From assembly GCF_000686845.1 (NCBI RefSeq), contig NZ_JMLS01000009.1:246468-310467 (forward strand): a stretch of 64,000 nt of DNA, read 5' to 3'. Numbering within the stretch: position 1 is the stretch's first letter; the number at the start of each line of letters is the position of its first letter. Origin of the DNA: Paenibacillus sp. UNC451MF (lineage in GTDB: Bacteria > Bacillota > Bacilli > Paenibacillales > NBRC-103111). The position numbers and the translations under genes were made by a program. Positions 45,722 through 54,745 of the stretch are shown piece after piece. The notes below the pieces were generated by a model that was not told where the DNA came from, did not search any database, and was given only the letters and a program-made list of their open reading frames with translations.

Positions 45722-45880
45722 ACCTTCAATCTTAATACCTAACGTAATCATGCTGGAAGATACCGCTTTTTTCAAGCGCTGCTTTCTCTTTTCCCGGCCT
45801 AAGGACGATTAGCTAGGTCATTTTAAAATATGCTATTATGAAGCGTAAGGGTTATTTATGACTAAGGGGGCCCCCAATTC

Positions 45881-47023
45881 ATGAGCAAAGGTACAGCCCT
45901 GTTAAGGCAGCAAAATGAAAAACGGACATTGGCGCTCCTTCGTGCGGGGAAGCACAGTTCCAGACAAGAAATTGCTACAGCCTTGGGTTTAAGTAAAAAT
46001 ACCATTTCGTTAATTGTAGATAAATTTATTAAGGACGGCGTCATCAAGGAAGTCGGTATCAATGAACAAGGAGGCGTCGGTAGACCCCGAATTCAACTGC
46101 GGCTGCAGACAGAAGCTTATAAAAGCATCGGGATCTTGATCCAACACTCGTATTTTCAGTATGTCGTTACAGACTATTGCTCTGCCATTTTGGACAAGGG
46201 CAGCATCCCGATGGATGAGGATGATCCCGAACGCTATATCGAAAAGCTTATTGAATTATGCAGCACCTTGATAGAACAGCATCCGGAAACGCTTGGTATA
46301 GGTGTAGCCGTCCCGGCTCTTGTAGATCCGATCGAGGGGGCTGTTCACTTCTCCTCCCATTTAAGCTGGAGAAGTGTCCGTTTGAAGGAGAAAATGGACG
46401 CCAGGCTGCCGATCCAAACCAAAGTGCTCAACCTTGTGAAAGCCGCTGCCCTCGCTCCTTCTTCAGGACTTCCAAAGGAAAATGCAGCCAATTCATTTTA
46501 TTTACGCATTGATGAAGGGATTGGCGGCGCCCATATTATGGATAGCCAAATCTACAGTGGAGCCAGCTGGACAGCGGGAGAAGCAGGACATTTGTGCGTA
46601 GAGCCGGATGGTCCGCTATGCAGCTGCGGTCAAAAGGGCTGCCTGGAAGCATTGGTCAGCATTCCAGCGATCATAAAACAAATTCAAAAAGTGCAGCCAG
46701 ACATAAAAAACGACGGCGATCTTGAGCGTTATCTAACTGGCAATGGGGCTGAGCTCCCTTCTTTCCATAAGATCATGCAGCAATCCGGCCAGTATGTCGG
46801 CATGGCTGTCTCGCAAATTATTTTGCTGTTGAATCCGGCCTATATTGTCATCGATAGTCCATTTGAAAAGCTGGACTCTTTCAAGCATTCGGTTATATCG
46901 ACTGTAGAAAGCCGGGCGTTAAGGTTTCCTACCGAAAAAACCAAAATATTGTTCATTAAAAGCCATTTTGCCTCCAGTATTGGGGCTGCTTTCGCTGTTA
47001 TTCTTGATTTTGAAAAAGAATAA
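45881..47023 (+). CDS. ROK-family transcriptional regulator (NagC/XylR type)
   Basis: A 380-residue repressor. The N-terminal winged helix-turn-helix (about 1-70; SRQEIATALGLSKNTISLIV) precedes a ROK sugar-binding domain with the zinc motif CSCGQKGCLEAL. The active-site aspartate of ROK kinases (in an NDAN-like motif) is replaced: the equivalent segment reads NLVKAAALAP. It should therefore bind a sugar or sugar phosphate without phosphorylating it. The gene lies 150 bases before a six-gene amino-sugar operon in the same direction, and is its likely regulator. The start ATG 45881 follows a GGGGG tract. Confidence 0.92.
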   Translation: MSKGTALLRQQNEKRTLALLRAGKHSSRQEIATALGLSKNTISLIVDKFIKDGVIKEVGINEQGGVGRPRIQLRLQTEAYKSIGILIQHSYFQYVVTDYCSAILDKGSIPMDEDDPERYIEKLIELCSTLIEQHPETLGIGVAVPALVDPIEGAVHFSSHLSWRSVRLKEKMDARLPIQTKVLNLVKAAALAPSSGLPKENAANSFYLRIDEGIGGAHIMDSQIYSGASWTAGEAGHLCVEPDGPLCSCGQKGCLEALVSIPAIIKQIQKVQPDIKNDGDLERYLTGNGAELPSFHKIMQQSGQYVGMAVSQIILLLNPAYIVIDSPFEKLDSFKHSVISTVESRALRFPTEKTKILFIKSHFASSIGAAFAVILDFEKE

Positions 47024-47071
47024 CAGCTTTTTTTGAAAATAAATGAAAGTGACGAAATTGTGAAAATACGA

Positions 47072-47100
47072 TTGACACGCGAAATGTAAGCGTGTTAATT
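47072..47100 (+). promoter_or_regulatory. Probable promoter of the amino-sugar operon
   Basis: A perfect TTGACA (47072-47077) is followed after 16-17 bases by a weak -10 (GTTAAT or TTAATT). An inverted repeat ACACGC/GCGTGT lies in the spacer. Confidence 0.45.
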
Positions 47101-47112
47101 TATTATTAACAA

Positions 47113-47133
47113 TTAGTCCTAGTCTAGGATTAA
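47113..47133 (+). promoter_or_regulatory. Palindromic operator of the amino-sugar operon, probably ROK-bound
   Basis: TTAGTCCTAG and CTAGGATTAA flank a central T with nine of ten positions complementary. The TTAG...(C/A)TAA ends resemble operators of ROK repressors such as XylR. It lies just after the promoter, where binding would block transcription. Confidence 0.6.
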
Positions 47134-47173
47134 TTGATCCGAATTACATCACATTATAGGGGTGAGCTCCATT

Positions 47174-48682
47174 ATGTCAATGTTGGACTGGATTGTGTTG
47201 GGACTATTTTTCCTTCTCATGGTGGGCATTGGGGTTTGGTCTTTCCGACAAATCAGCGGTACTCAGGACTTTTTTGCAGCTGGCGGTAAAATGCCTTGGT
47301 GGCTTTCCGGTATTTCTCATCACATGTCCGGCTACAGTGCGGCGGTCTTTGTCGCCTATGCAGGAGTCGCTTATACTTACGGGTTTACCCTCTACATTTG
47401 GTGGGCCGTTCCGGTATCCATTGCCGTATTTGTTGGCGCTGCTCTAATTGCTCCAAGATGGGCTCGCTTGCGTCAACGCATGAACATCGAATCCCCCATG
47501 GAGTATCTTTCTACAAGGTACAACGTGCCCACACAGCAGTTAATGGCGTGGAGCGGCGTGCTGCTCAAGCTTTTTGACGTCGGTGCCAAATGGGCAGCCA
47601 TCGCTGTTATCTTGAATGTATTCGCAGGGGTTCCTTTGACGGTGGGCATTTTCTTATCCGGTGCGATCTCCCTTTTGTACTCTGCAATCGGCGGCCTGTG
47701 GGCGGATGCTTGGACGGATTTTGCCCAGTTTATCGTTCAATTGATCGCAGGAATCGCTATGTTCGTCATCGTACTTATGAAATTAGGCGGTTTTAGTGCA
47801 ATTACAGGCATTTGGGATCAACTGCCGGCATCACATAGCCAGCCTCTTGTTGGGCCTTATACGATGGGATTTGTACTCGCTTATATCCTGATTGATTTTC
47901 TCAGCTACAACGGCGGCACGTGGAACCTGGCACAGCGTTATATCGCCTCTCCCAACGGTTCCGAAGCACGTAAGGCCGCTATCCTCTCCGGCGCTTTATA
48001 TCTGATTTGGCCGCTCATTCTGTTTTTCCCTATGTGGGCTGCGCCTCTCTTTTACCAAAATTTAAAAGATCCGACCCAATCTTACTCTATGATGACAATG
48101 GATTTACTGCCGCACGGCTTGATCGGCTTGGTGCTGGCATCCATGTTCGCTCATACGATGGCTATGACCACCTCGGACGCTAATGCCATTACAGCAGTTA
48201 TTACGCGCGATATCCTACCTGTTATGTCCAAAAAATACCGTACGCTCAGCGAGAAAACCGCGCTTCGCGTAGCCCGTGGGGCCATGATTACCTTTGTTGT
48301 ACTTACCTTAATTATTGCGGTCTATTCCAGTACATTCGGCGGTATATTGAACCTGCTTATTGTATGGTTCGGCGCTTTAGTTGGTCCAATCTCGATTCCG
48401 ATGCTGCTCGGATTGATCCCCGCCTTCAAGCGCAGCGACTCAAAAGCAGCTATTGTATCATGGGCTGCCGGGATTATTACGTTTGTCATTGTAAAATATG
48501 TTCTTACTGTCAGCACAGCCACACTGGTTGCTTCTCCTGTACTCGTATCGGCTATCTTGTTCATCGGAATGGGCTGGTTGAATCGGAACAAACCGGTCGC
48601 GCCTAAAGTGGAGGAACTCCTGGATTCACTAAGTTCCGATGTGAATGAAGCAAATTCTCAAGGAAAAGGTATCAAAGCATAA
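47174..48682 (+). CDS. Sodium:solute symporter (SSS family), probable amino-sugar importer
   Basis: A 502-residue membrane protein with about thirteen helices. SSS features are GTQDFFAAGGKMPWWLSGIS and HHMSGYSAAVFVAYAG near the start, YSAIGGLWADAWTDFAQFI (the sodium:solute signature region) and GLVLASMFAHTMAMTTSDAN, which carries sodium ligands. Relatives carry sugars, sialic acid or N-acetyl sugars. I chose ATG 47174 with AGGGGTGAG 7 bases upstream; GTG 47162 is in frame. It is the first gene of the operon, so it probably imports the substrate processed by the downstream epimerase, deacetylase and deaminase. Confidence 0.92.
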   Translation: MSMLDWIVLGLFFLLMVGIGVWSFRQISGTQDFFAAGGKMPWWLSGISHHMSGYSAAVFVAYAGVAYTYGFTLYIWWAVPVSIAVFVGAALIAPRWARLRQRMNIESPMEYLSTRYNVPTQQLMAWSGVLLKLFDVGAKWAAIAVILNVFAGVPLTVGIFLSGAISLLYSAIGGLWADAWTDFAQFIVQLIAGIAMFVIVLMKLGGFSAITGIWDQLPASHSQPLVGPYTMGFVLAYILIDFLSYNGGTWNLAQRYIASPNGSEARKAAILSGALYLIWPLILFFPMWAAPLFYQNLKDPTQSYSMMTMDLLPHGLIGLVLASMFAHTMAMTTSDANAITAVITRDILPVMSKKYRTLSEKTALRVARGAMITFVVLTLIIAVYSSTFGGILNLLIVWFGALVGPISIPMLLGLIPAFKRSDSKAAIVSWAAGIITFVIVKYVLTVSTATLVASPVLVSAILFIGMGWLNRNKPVAPKVEELLDSLSSDVNEANSQGKGIKA

Positions 48683-48762
48683 AACGAACGATGCCATTGG
48701 AGCAGGACCGATTATCCAACTATTACTGGACCTGCTCCTGGTAATATCGGGAGGGACTTGGA

Positions 48763-50043
48763 ATGAACATCATGAATGAAGCATGGGATACCGACACACT
48801 GCTGCAATTTTACCAGCGACATCTACTGGAAGATTTGCTTCCCTTTTGGAGCAGAGCTGTAGACCCACATAACGGCGGTATGTACACCTGCTTTACGAAT
48901 TCAGGCGATGCACTTATAAGTACCGATAAATACACCTGGTCCCAAGGGAGATTCATCTGGATATGGTCGCGGATTGCGCGGTTAATCGAACAAGGGGTAC
49001 TGCCGGGAAATGCCTCTGCCTTCAAACTAGAGGCAGAACGCGCTGTAGGCTTTCTGCTAAGCCACGTTTTTTTGGACAATGGAAACTGTGCGTTTCTATT
49101 GACGGAGGATGGGCGCAAGAAAGAGAGCATCCCTGGTGAAGGCTATGATACGAGCTTTTATGCGGACTGCTTCGTGGTGCTGGGTTTCTCCGAATTTGGC
49201 CGTTTGAGCGAACGAAGGGATATCGTAGAGGAGGCGCTCGCACTATATGACCGTATTCGGACCCGCTGCAGCAGCGGGCAGATCCGTAGTGAGCCCTACC
49301 CAGTACCGCCCGGCCTGAAATCCCATTCCGTCACTATGATTTTATTGAACATTTCGGAGCAGCTTATGGAGACTTTGAAAGGCTTTCAGCATCCTGCTTA
49401 CGATCGTCTGGAGAAAGATTGCCTTGCCTATGCGGAGCAAATAATGACGGAGTTCCGAATGCCCGACCACCGGATTGCCGAACTGCTTCCTGTCCGGGGC
49501 GAAGTGCCCTCAACGGTTCTATGCCGACACGTCAACCCGGGACATACGCTTGAGTGTATGTGGTTCGTCATCCAAGCGTCAACCCGCCTTCAGCGGGAGG
49601 ATCTTGTCGCGCAGACGCTGCCCGTCATCCAAAAAGCGTTCGAATTGGGATGGGATTCGGATAAAGGCGGATTACTTCGCTTCGTCGATCAAGAAGGCGG
49701 GCAGCCCAAGGGACAGCAAACGGGTGATCCCTATGAAACACTAATCTTGGACACATGGGACTCGAAGCTGTGGTGGCCTCATTCGGAAGCATTGTACTGC
49801 TCGTTATTAGCGTATGAGTTATCTAAAGATAAGAGCTTCAAGGAGCTCTACTTGCAAACACATCGTTACGTCTTCCGAACCTTCCCTCAACCGGATCAAC
49901 GGATCGGAGAATGGATTCAGATTCGCGATCGTAATGGAAATCCAATGGAGAAAGTCGTAGCGCTGCCCGTTAAAGACCCTTTCCATATTATTCGCAACGT
50001 GCTGCTCATCATCGAGCTTTATTCTAAAGCTTCAGATCAATGA
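48763..50043 (+). CDS. AGE-family N-acyl-D-glucosamine 2-epimerase-like protein
   Basis: A 426-residue cytoplasmic (alpha/alpha)6-barrel enzyme. Conserved catalytic histidines lie in CRHVNPGHTLECMWFV and WWPHSEALYC, and PHNGGMYTCF and KYTWSQGRFIWIWS are typical of the AGE superfamily. Members interconvert N-acetylglucosamine and N-acetylmannosamine, or epimerise/isomerise free sugars such as cellobiose or mannose. The operon (NagA, NagB) favours an N-acetylhexosamine substrate. ATG 48763 has GGAGGGAC upstream. The gap of 80 bases after the symporter includes an imperfect repeat, CTCC...GGAG, that may be a small stem. Confidence 0.9.
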   Translation: MNIMNEAWDTDTLLQFYQRHLLEDLLPFWSRAVDPHNGGMYTCFTNSGDALISTDKYTWSQGRFIWIWSRIARLIEQGVLPGNASAFKLEAERAVGFLLSHVFLDNGNCAFLLTEDGRKKESIPGEGYDTSFYADCFVVLGFSEFGRLSERRDIVEEALALYDRIRTRCSSGQIRSEPYPVPPGLKSHSVTMILLNISEQLMETLKGFQHPAYDRLEKDCLAYAEQIMTEFRMPDHRIAELLPVRGEVPSTVLCRHVNPGHTLECMWFVIQASTRLQREDLVAQTLPVIQKAFELGWDSDKGGLLRFVDQEGGQPKGQQTGDPYETLILDTWDSKLWWPHSEALYCSLLAYELSKDKSFKELYLQTHRYVFRTFPQPDQRIGEWIQIRDRNGNPMEKVVALPVKDPFHIIRNVLLIIELYSKASDQ

Positions 50044-50054
50044 GGAGGTGCACG

Positions 50055-51356
50055 ATGAAGACGCCATTACAGCTAGGCACAGCCAAAATCGATATCACAC
50101 CGTCAAAACCTGTGCCACTTGCAGGGTTTGCGCATCGAACTGGACCCTTCGAGCATATCGCTCACCCGTTATACGCGAGAATCCATTGTTTGGAGCAATC
50201 GGATGGATCTGAAGGCAAGACCGCTGCCCTCTTGATCTCAGCGGATTTGATCTGGTGGGGAACCGATCTTGTAATGAAGCTGATACCTCAGTTGAAGGAT
50301 CGTTATGGATTCCAAACTGTATTACTCCATGCGACCCATACCCATTCCGGCCCCCAAACCAGCGGCTGCTTCACAGAAGCTCTCGGTAAGCCTGACCCTG
50401 ACTATTGGGAAGAGCTGGAGCAAAGGCTGTTGGCAGGCATTGAACAAGCACTGCAAAATAGGGAGCCCGTTACGATAGAACGAGGTGTCGGGCAATGCCG
50501 GGTCGGAGTGAACCGCAGGAAAGAAATCGATGGCCGCATCAAAATGGCCCCTAACGAAAACGGGCCCGTCGATTCGGACGTAACTGTATTACGTTTCCGT
50601 GCGGTAAACGGCGGCTGGATCAAAGGATTGCTCGTGCACTATACCTGCCATCCTACAACGACCGGAGACAACGAGATTTCGTCCGAATACTGCGGAGTGG
50701 CCTTGGATCGCATCGAGCAAGCCTTGGGGAATAACATTGTCGGCGCCTTTCTACAAGGATGCTGCGGGGATATTCGGCCTGAGCTTGTGGGCGACGATGA
50801 ATTTTATAGAGGTCACCGTATGGAGGTGGAACGCTTCGGAAGCTGGTTAAGCGAAGAGGTTCTGCGCATCAACAGCCTGCCGATGGATGAGCTCACTCCA
50901 ACTGATTTAAAAAGCAAGACGTTGGTGGTACCGCTGCCTTTTGAATCGCTTCCATCCGTTATCGAGCTCGAAGCGCAAGCCGATCAGACAGACATTTACG
51001 GCGAGTGGGCTCGCCTGCTGCTAAATCAGCCGGAGCGAAGACAAGAGAGCATCCCATTGGAGATTACTCGGCTTGATTTGGCGGAAGAGCTGTCATTGGT
51101 CACCTTCAATGCAGAAATGGTGGTGAATTACGGTTTTGTGGTAAGGGATGCATCCCTTGGGAGAATGCTTCCCTTAGGCTACACTAATGGCATGATTGGC
51201 TACGTACCTACTACAGAACAGCTTGCTCAAGGCGGTTACGAATCTCGGGACTCCGTCCCTTACTTCGGTCTACCGTCGCCTTTTGCCCCTCAAACTGAGG
51301 ACATCATCTGCAGTGCTATATATCAATTGATAGGAGAGGAACCGAATTATGAATGA
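50055..51356 (+). CDS. Neutral/alkaline non-lysosomal ceramidase-like protein, function unknown
   Basis: A 433-residue protein of the neutral ceramidase N-terminal domain family: it opens LQLGTAKIDITPSKPVPLAG, continues with ISADLIWWG, and has HATHTHSGPQTSGCF, the histidine-rich zinc motif, and a later HYTCHPTT. Ceramidases hydrolyse the N-acyl amide of ceramide at a zinc centre. Here there is no signal peptide and the gene sits between an epimerase and NagB/NagA, so an intracellular N-acyl amino sugar or glycoside amide is a plausible substrate. I chose ATG 50055, with AGGAGGTG 4-9 bases upstream, over ATG 50040, which overlaps the previous stop. Its biochemical role is inferred. Confidence 0.8.
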   Translation: MKTPLQLGTAKIDITPSKPVPLAGFAHRTGPFEHIAHPLYARIHCLEQSDGSEGKTAALLISADLIWWGTDLVMKLIPQLKDRYGFQTVLLHATHTHSGPQTSGCFTEALGKPDPDYWEELEQRLLAGIEQALQNREPVTIERGVGQCRVGVNRRKEIDGRIKMAPNENGPVDSDVTVLRFRAVNGGWIKGLLVHYTCHPTTTGDNEISSEYCGVALDRIEQALGNNIVGAFLQGCCGDIRPELVGDDEFYRGHRMEVERFGSWLSEEVLRINSLPMDELTPTDLKSKTLVVPLPFESLPSVIELEAQADQTDIYGEWARLLLNQPERRQESIPLEITRLDLAEELSLVTFNAEMVVNYGFVVRDASLGRMLPLGYTNGMIGYVPTTEQLAQGGYESRDSVPYFGLPSPFAPQTEDIICSAIYQLIGEEPNYE

Positions 51357-52131
51357 AACCATACAACCCCAACAAATAAAAACCGTCGACCAGTTGCAAG
51401 TCCATATCTATGATAACAGAGCTCTGCTAGGAACAGCAGCAGCTAGCCATGTAGCTCATAAAATGAAGGAGCTTCTAGACAGCAAAAGCCGTATTCGAAT
51501 GGTATTCGCTGCAGCGCCATCTCAAAATGAATTTTTGCAAGCCTTAAAAAGCACCGAAGGGATCGATTGGTCCAGAGTTACGGTATTTCACATGGATGAA
51601 TATATCGGGCTTGCCCAAGAAGCGCCACAGCGGTTCGGAACATTCCTGCGTGAGCGGCTGTTTGACGAAGTAAAGCCGGGAGAAGTCCATTTGATCAACA
51701 GTGCCGGCGATATTGATGAGGAATGTCGACGGTATGCTGAACTGCTTGGAGCAGCACCGATCGATATCGTTTGCTTAGGCATCGGTGAGAATGGCCACAT
51801 CGCCTTCAACGATCCGCCTGTCGCTGATTTTAACGACCCATCGCTGGTGAAGAGCGTTGAGCTTGATTTGCCCTGCCGGCAGCAGCAGGTCAATGACGGC
51901 TGTTTTGCCAGCCTGCAGGAAGTTCCAACCCACGCTCTTACACTGACAATACCAGCCCTTTTCTCGGGCGCACACTTATTTTGCATGGTTCCGGGCAAGA
52001 CGAAAACCGCGGCCGTACATCGAACACTGAATGGTTCCATTTCAACAGAATGTCCTTCTACTATTCTTCGCAAGCATCCGGACTGCACGCTATATTTGGA
52101 CCCAGACGCATATGCTGGAGACATGAGTTAG
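51349..52131 (+). CDS. nagB: Glucosamine-6-phosphate deaminase/isomerase-like protein
   Basis: A 260-residue enzyme of the NagB/6-phosphogluconolactonase fold that converts glucosamine-6-phosphate to fructose-6-phosphate and ammonia. Signature segments are VTVFHMDEYIGL (the proton-acceptor Asp) and CLGIGENGHIAFNDPP (with the catalytic His), then HALTLTIPALFSGAHLF. It overlaps the preceding gene by eight bases. In this operon it acts after NagA. It is close in length to Bacillus NagB (about 242) with a short N-terminal extension. A NagB-like deaminase of a different sugar phosphate cannot be excluded. Confidence 0.88.
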   Translation: MNETIQPQQIKTVDQLQVHIYDNRALLGTAAASHVAHKMKELLDSKSRIRMVFAAAPSQNEFLQALKSTEGIDWSRVTVFHMDEYIGLAQEAPQRFGTFLRERLFDEVKPGEVHLINSAGDIDEECRRYAELLGAAPIDIVCLGIGENGHIAFNDPPVADFNDPSLVKSVELDLPCRQQQVNDGCFASLQEVPTHALTLTIPALFSGAHLFCMVPGKTKTAAVHRTLNGSISTECPSTILRKHPDCTLYLDPDAYAGDMS

Positions 52132-52143
52132 GAGATGAGTAAC

Positions 52144-53334
52144 ATGTTGGGAAACGTAACGACGGTGGAAGGAATTCATTATAGGACAAAGGAACCCGTT
52201 ACGATTCACATCGAACACGGCCGGATCAAAGATATTCAACCGACAGCTTCGAAGCATAACAAAGATTTACTGCCCTGGGTCGCTCCTGGACTGGTAGATT
52301 TACAAATTAACGGGTACTTCGGTTCTGACTTTAACACCATCCCTATTGCCGAGGGATCGGTTGAGCGAGCTACACGCGAGCTTTGGAAAGAAGGAGTCAC
52401 CTCCTATTATCCCACGGTTATTACTAACGGGGATGAGGAGATCGAACAGGCGCTGAAGTCCATTGCAGCTGCCTGCGAGGGAGATCCTGCTTCCCATGCC
52501 GGGGTTGCAGGCATCCATCTGGAGGGCCCTTTCATCTCGCCGGAGGATGGCCCCCGTGGAGCGCATGACAAGAGCTACGCCAAAGCGCCGAGCTGGCCCT
52601 TATTCCAAAGGTGGCAGGAAGCGGCACAAGGCCGCATCAAGATTATCACCTTGTCTCCCGAATGGCCTGGTTCGATCGAATTTATCGAGAACTGCGTAGA
52701 TCAAGGCGTTACCGTATCGATCGGGCACACTTCCGCCTCAGCGGAGCAAATCGAAGCAGCCGTTAAGGCCGGTGCGCGAATGTCCACTCATCTCGGAAAC
52801 GGCGCCCATCTGATGCTCCCACGCCATCCCAACTATATCTGGGAGCAATTAAGCCAAGACGCGCTGACCGCTTGTATTATTGCCGACGGGTTTCACCTGC
52901 CGGAATCGGTTTTGAAGGTCATATTGCGTACCAAGGGAGAACGAGCCTTGCTCGTCAGTGATGCCGTTTACTTAAGCGGCATGGCTCCTGGCATGTATGA
53001 CAATCATATAGGCGGCCGGGTCGTACTGACGCCGGAAGGGCGACTGCATCTTGCAGAAAATCCCGGACTTCTGGCAGGATCGGTTCAACTGCTTCCGTGG
53101 GGAATTTCCCATTTAGTGAAATGCGGGATGGCAGCGCTGGAGGAAGCTTGGGATATGGCCTCCGTCCGTCCCTCCGCTTTTATGAAATTGCCATCTCAGA
53201 ACGGGCTGGCTGTCGGTTCGCCGGCGGATCTGGTCTTATTTGAACAGAAGAACCACAGCATTGCCATTGTTCAAACCTATAAACAAGGCCAACGAGTCTT
53301 TCATTCGATTGCATCGACCAAGGAGGAGGAATAA
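52144..53334 (+). CDS. nagA: N-acetylglucosamine-6-phosphate deacetylase
   Basis: A 396-residue amidohydrolase that removes acetate from N-acetylglucosamine-6-phosphate. It has the family pattern WVAPGLVDLQINGYFGSDFN, the metal-ligand Glu in GIHLEGPFISPEDGPRGAHD, His in SIGHTSASAEQIEAAV and STHLGNGAH, and the catalytic Asp in LLVSDAVYLSGM. I chose ATG 52144 because AGGAG lies 9 bases upstream; ATG 52135 has the site immediately in front and cannot use it. It follows nagB by 12 bases. It supplies glucosamine-6-phosphate to NagB. Confidence 0.92.
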   Translation: MLGNVTTVEGIHYRTKEPVTIHIEHGRIKDIQPTASKHNKDLLPWVAPGLVDLQINGYFGSDFNTIPIAEGSVERATRELWKEGVTSYYPTVITNGDEEIEQALKSIAAACEGDPASHAGVAGIHLEGPFISPEDGPRGAHDKSYAKAPSWPLFQRWQEAAQGRIKIITLSPEWPGSIEFIENCVDQGVTVSIGHTSASAEQIEAAVKAGARMSTHLGNGAHLMLPRHPNYIWEQLSQDALTACIIADGFHLPESVLKVILRTKGERALLVSDAVYLSGMAPGMYDNHIGGRVVLTPEGRLHLAENPGLLAGSVQLLPWGISHLVKCGMAALEEAWDMASVRPSAFMKLPSQNGLAVGSPADLVLFEQKNHSIAIVQTYKQGQRVFHSIASTKEEE

Positions 53335-53336
53335 GC

Positions 53337-54095
53337 ATGAGCTCGGCTGTTATGACCCAATACCTTCATAAAATAATTCAGCACCTGGAGCTGCTTCATC
53401 AAGAAGAACAAGCGTCGATTACCGAAGCGGCTCGTATGATGGCTGAGCACATCAAGCAGGACAACATCGTGTATGCTTATGGACCGGGAGGACATTCGAA
53501 TCTCGGATCTCAGGAGATTTTTTTCCGTGCAGGAGGGCTTATGCATATCAGCGCCATCCTAGATGAGGGTACGCTGCTCAGCGGAGGAGCGCTCAGATCC
53601 ATGGCTGTCGAACGGACACCAGGCTACGCTAATATCGTGATGGATGATTACGGGTTAAAGCAAGGGGATTTATTGATCATTATTAATTCTTACGGCATCA
53701 ACTCGGCCACCATTGATTCAGCCCTTCAGGCCAAAGCGCGCGGAGTCAAAACCATCGGAGTCACTTCCGTCCGGCACGCGCTCGCCACACCTGAAAATCA
53801 TGTGGCCCGTCATCCTTCCAAGCAAAATCTGCATGATCTGGTGGATGTAGTGCTAGACACGAAAATCAACGTTGGTGATGCTGTAGTCGAGATCGAGGGC
53901 CTAGATCAGCGGGTTGCTGCCATGTCCACCTTCGCCAATGCCTATCTATTAAATTCCCTCGTCTCGGAAACGATTGAGCTGCTGGTCAAGGATGGTATTC
54001 AACCGCCGATATGGATGAGCGGCAACGCAAGCGGCGGAGATGAGTCCAATGCCCGCTTCATTCAACAGTTTAAAGGTAGAATTAAGAAGCTATAA
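53337..54095 (+). CDS. SIS-domain sugar isomerase-like protein (UPF0309 type)
   Basis: A 252-residue protein with a sugar-isomerase (SIS) fold: YAYGPGGHSNLGSQEIFFRA and DLLIIINSYGINSATIDSAL are the phosphosugar-binding segments, followed by GVKTIGVTSVRHA. It has no DNA-binding domain, so it is not a RpiR regulator. Relatives are annotated as sugar isomerase domain-containing proteins and often accompany NagA/NagB. It may be an N-acetylmuramic-acid-6-phosphate etherase-like or isomerase enzyme, but the reaction is unknown. ATG 53337 follows AAGGAGGAGG, 2 bases after the nagA stop. It is the last gene in the operon. Confidence 0.85.
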   Translation: MSSAVMTQYLHKIIQHLELLHQEEQASITEAARMMAEHIKQDNIVYAYGPGGHSNLGSQEIFFRAGGLMHISAILDEGTLLSGGALRSMAVERTPGYANIVMDDYGLKQGDLLIIINSYGINSATIDSALQAKARGVKTIGVTSVRHALATPENHVARHPSKQNLHDLVDVVLDTKINVGDAVVEIEGLDQRVAAMSTFANAYLLNSLVSETIELLVKDGIQPPIWMSGNASGGDESNARFIQQFKGRIKKL

Positions 54096-54141
54096 TCGGG
54101 ATCAATAGTTTGCGCTGGGTAGTCTAGGTGACCCTACGATA

Positions 54142-54192
54142 AAAAGCAGTGGCTGCAGATACAAGGATCTGTGCCGCTGCTTTTATTTTTTG
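54142..54192 (+). terminator. Terminator of the amino-sugar operon
   Basis: AAAAGCAGTGGC and GCCGCTGCTTTT form a long stem with an inner GCAGATAC/TCTGT pairing, followed by ATTTTTT. Confidence 0.85.
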
Positions 54193-54205
54193 TAAAACTA
54201 TTGCT

Positions 54206-54721
54206 TCACACAATCTCATTGTTATATTGCCAACTAGTATCAGGATAACCACGCCTTATAAACCATTCTGCTAACATGGTTCTTTGTCTTATTTCCAAAT
54301 CTTTAAAAGGAGCTGCCTCGATGGATATTTTATTGAAGCGATTCAGGAAATGAGGTCCCTCTTTAAATTTTCTCATAGCCCCGATCTCAACATCGTTTGC
54401 TGCCCATACTACTCTTTTAATATTAAAAGAAAGCAGTATCGTACAGCTGCACATCGGACAAGGCTCACATGTGGTATATAAGGTATAATTCTTCTTCAGA
54501 AACTTTTTATTTTCTATATCTACCATACTTGAGCCCGCTCTTCTTATCGCATCGACTTCCGCATGAGCAGTTGTATCACAGCTCGAAAAGACCCTGTTGC
54601 GCCCTCTACTAATAATGGTACCTTCAGAATCTACTATGACTGCCCCGATAGGATACGTACCTTCATCTTTAGCTTGTTCGGCTTCCAGGAATGCCTCTAA
54701 TAAAAATTTTCGATCATCCAC
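54206..54721 (-). CDS. Nucleoside/base deaminase (CMP-dCMP deaminase fold)
   Basis: A 171-residue zinc deaminase: HAEVDAIRRAG carries the His/Glu and PCPMCSCTILL the two cysteines. It resembles guanine deaminase/TadA-type enzymes (NRVFSSCDTTAHAEV). The start is GTG 54721 with GAGGTG 8 bases upstream. It lies 24 bases after the nucleotidyltransferase gene and is probably in one operon with it. The substrate is uncertain: guanine, cytosine-like base, or a modified nucleoside. Confidence 0.88.
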   Translation of the reverse strand: MDDRKFLLEAFLEAEQAKDEGTYPIGAVIVDSEGTIISRGRNRVFSSCDTTAHAEVDAIRRAGSSMVDIENKKFLKKNYTLYTTCEPCPMCSCTILLSFNIKRVVWAANDVEIGAMRKFKEGPHFLNRFNKISIEAAPFKDLEIRQRTMLAEWFIRRGYPDTSWQYNNEIV

Positions 54722-54745
54722 GATGATAGCACCTCTTGTTCAATT

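Noticed and set aside
45881..47023. ROK protein as a sugar kinase (NagK/GlcK)
   Set aside because: It has an N-terminal DNA-binding domain and lacks the catalytic aspartate.
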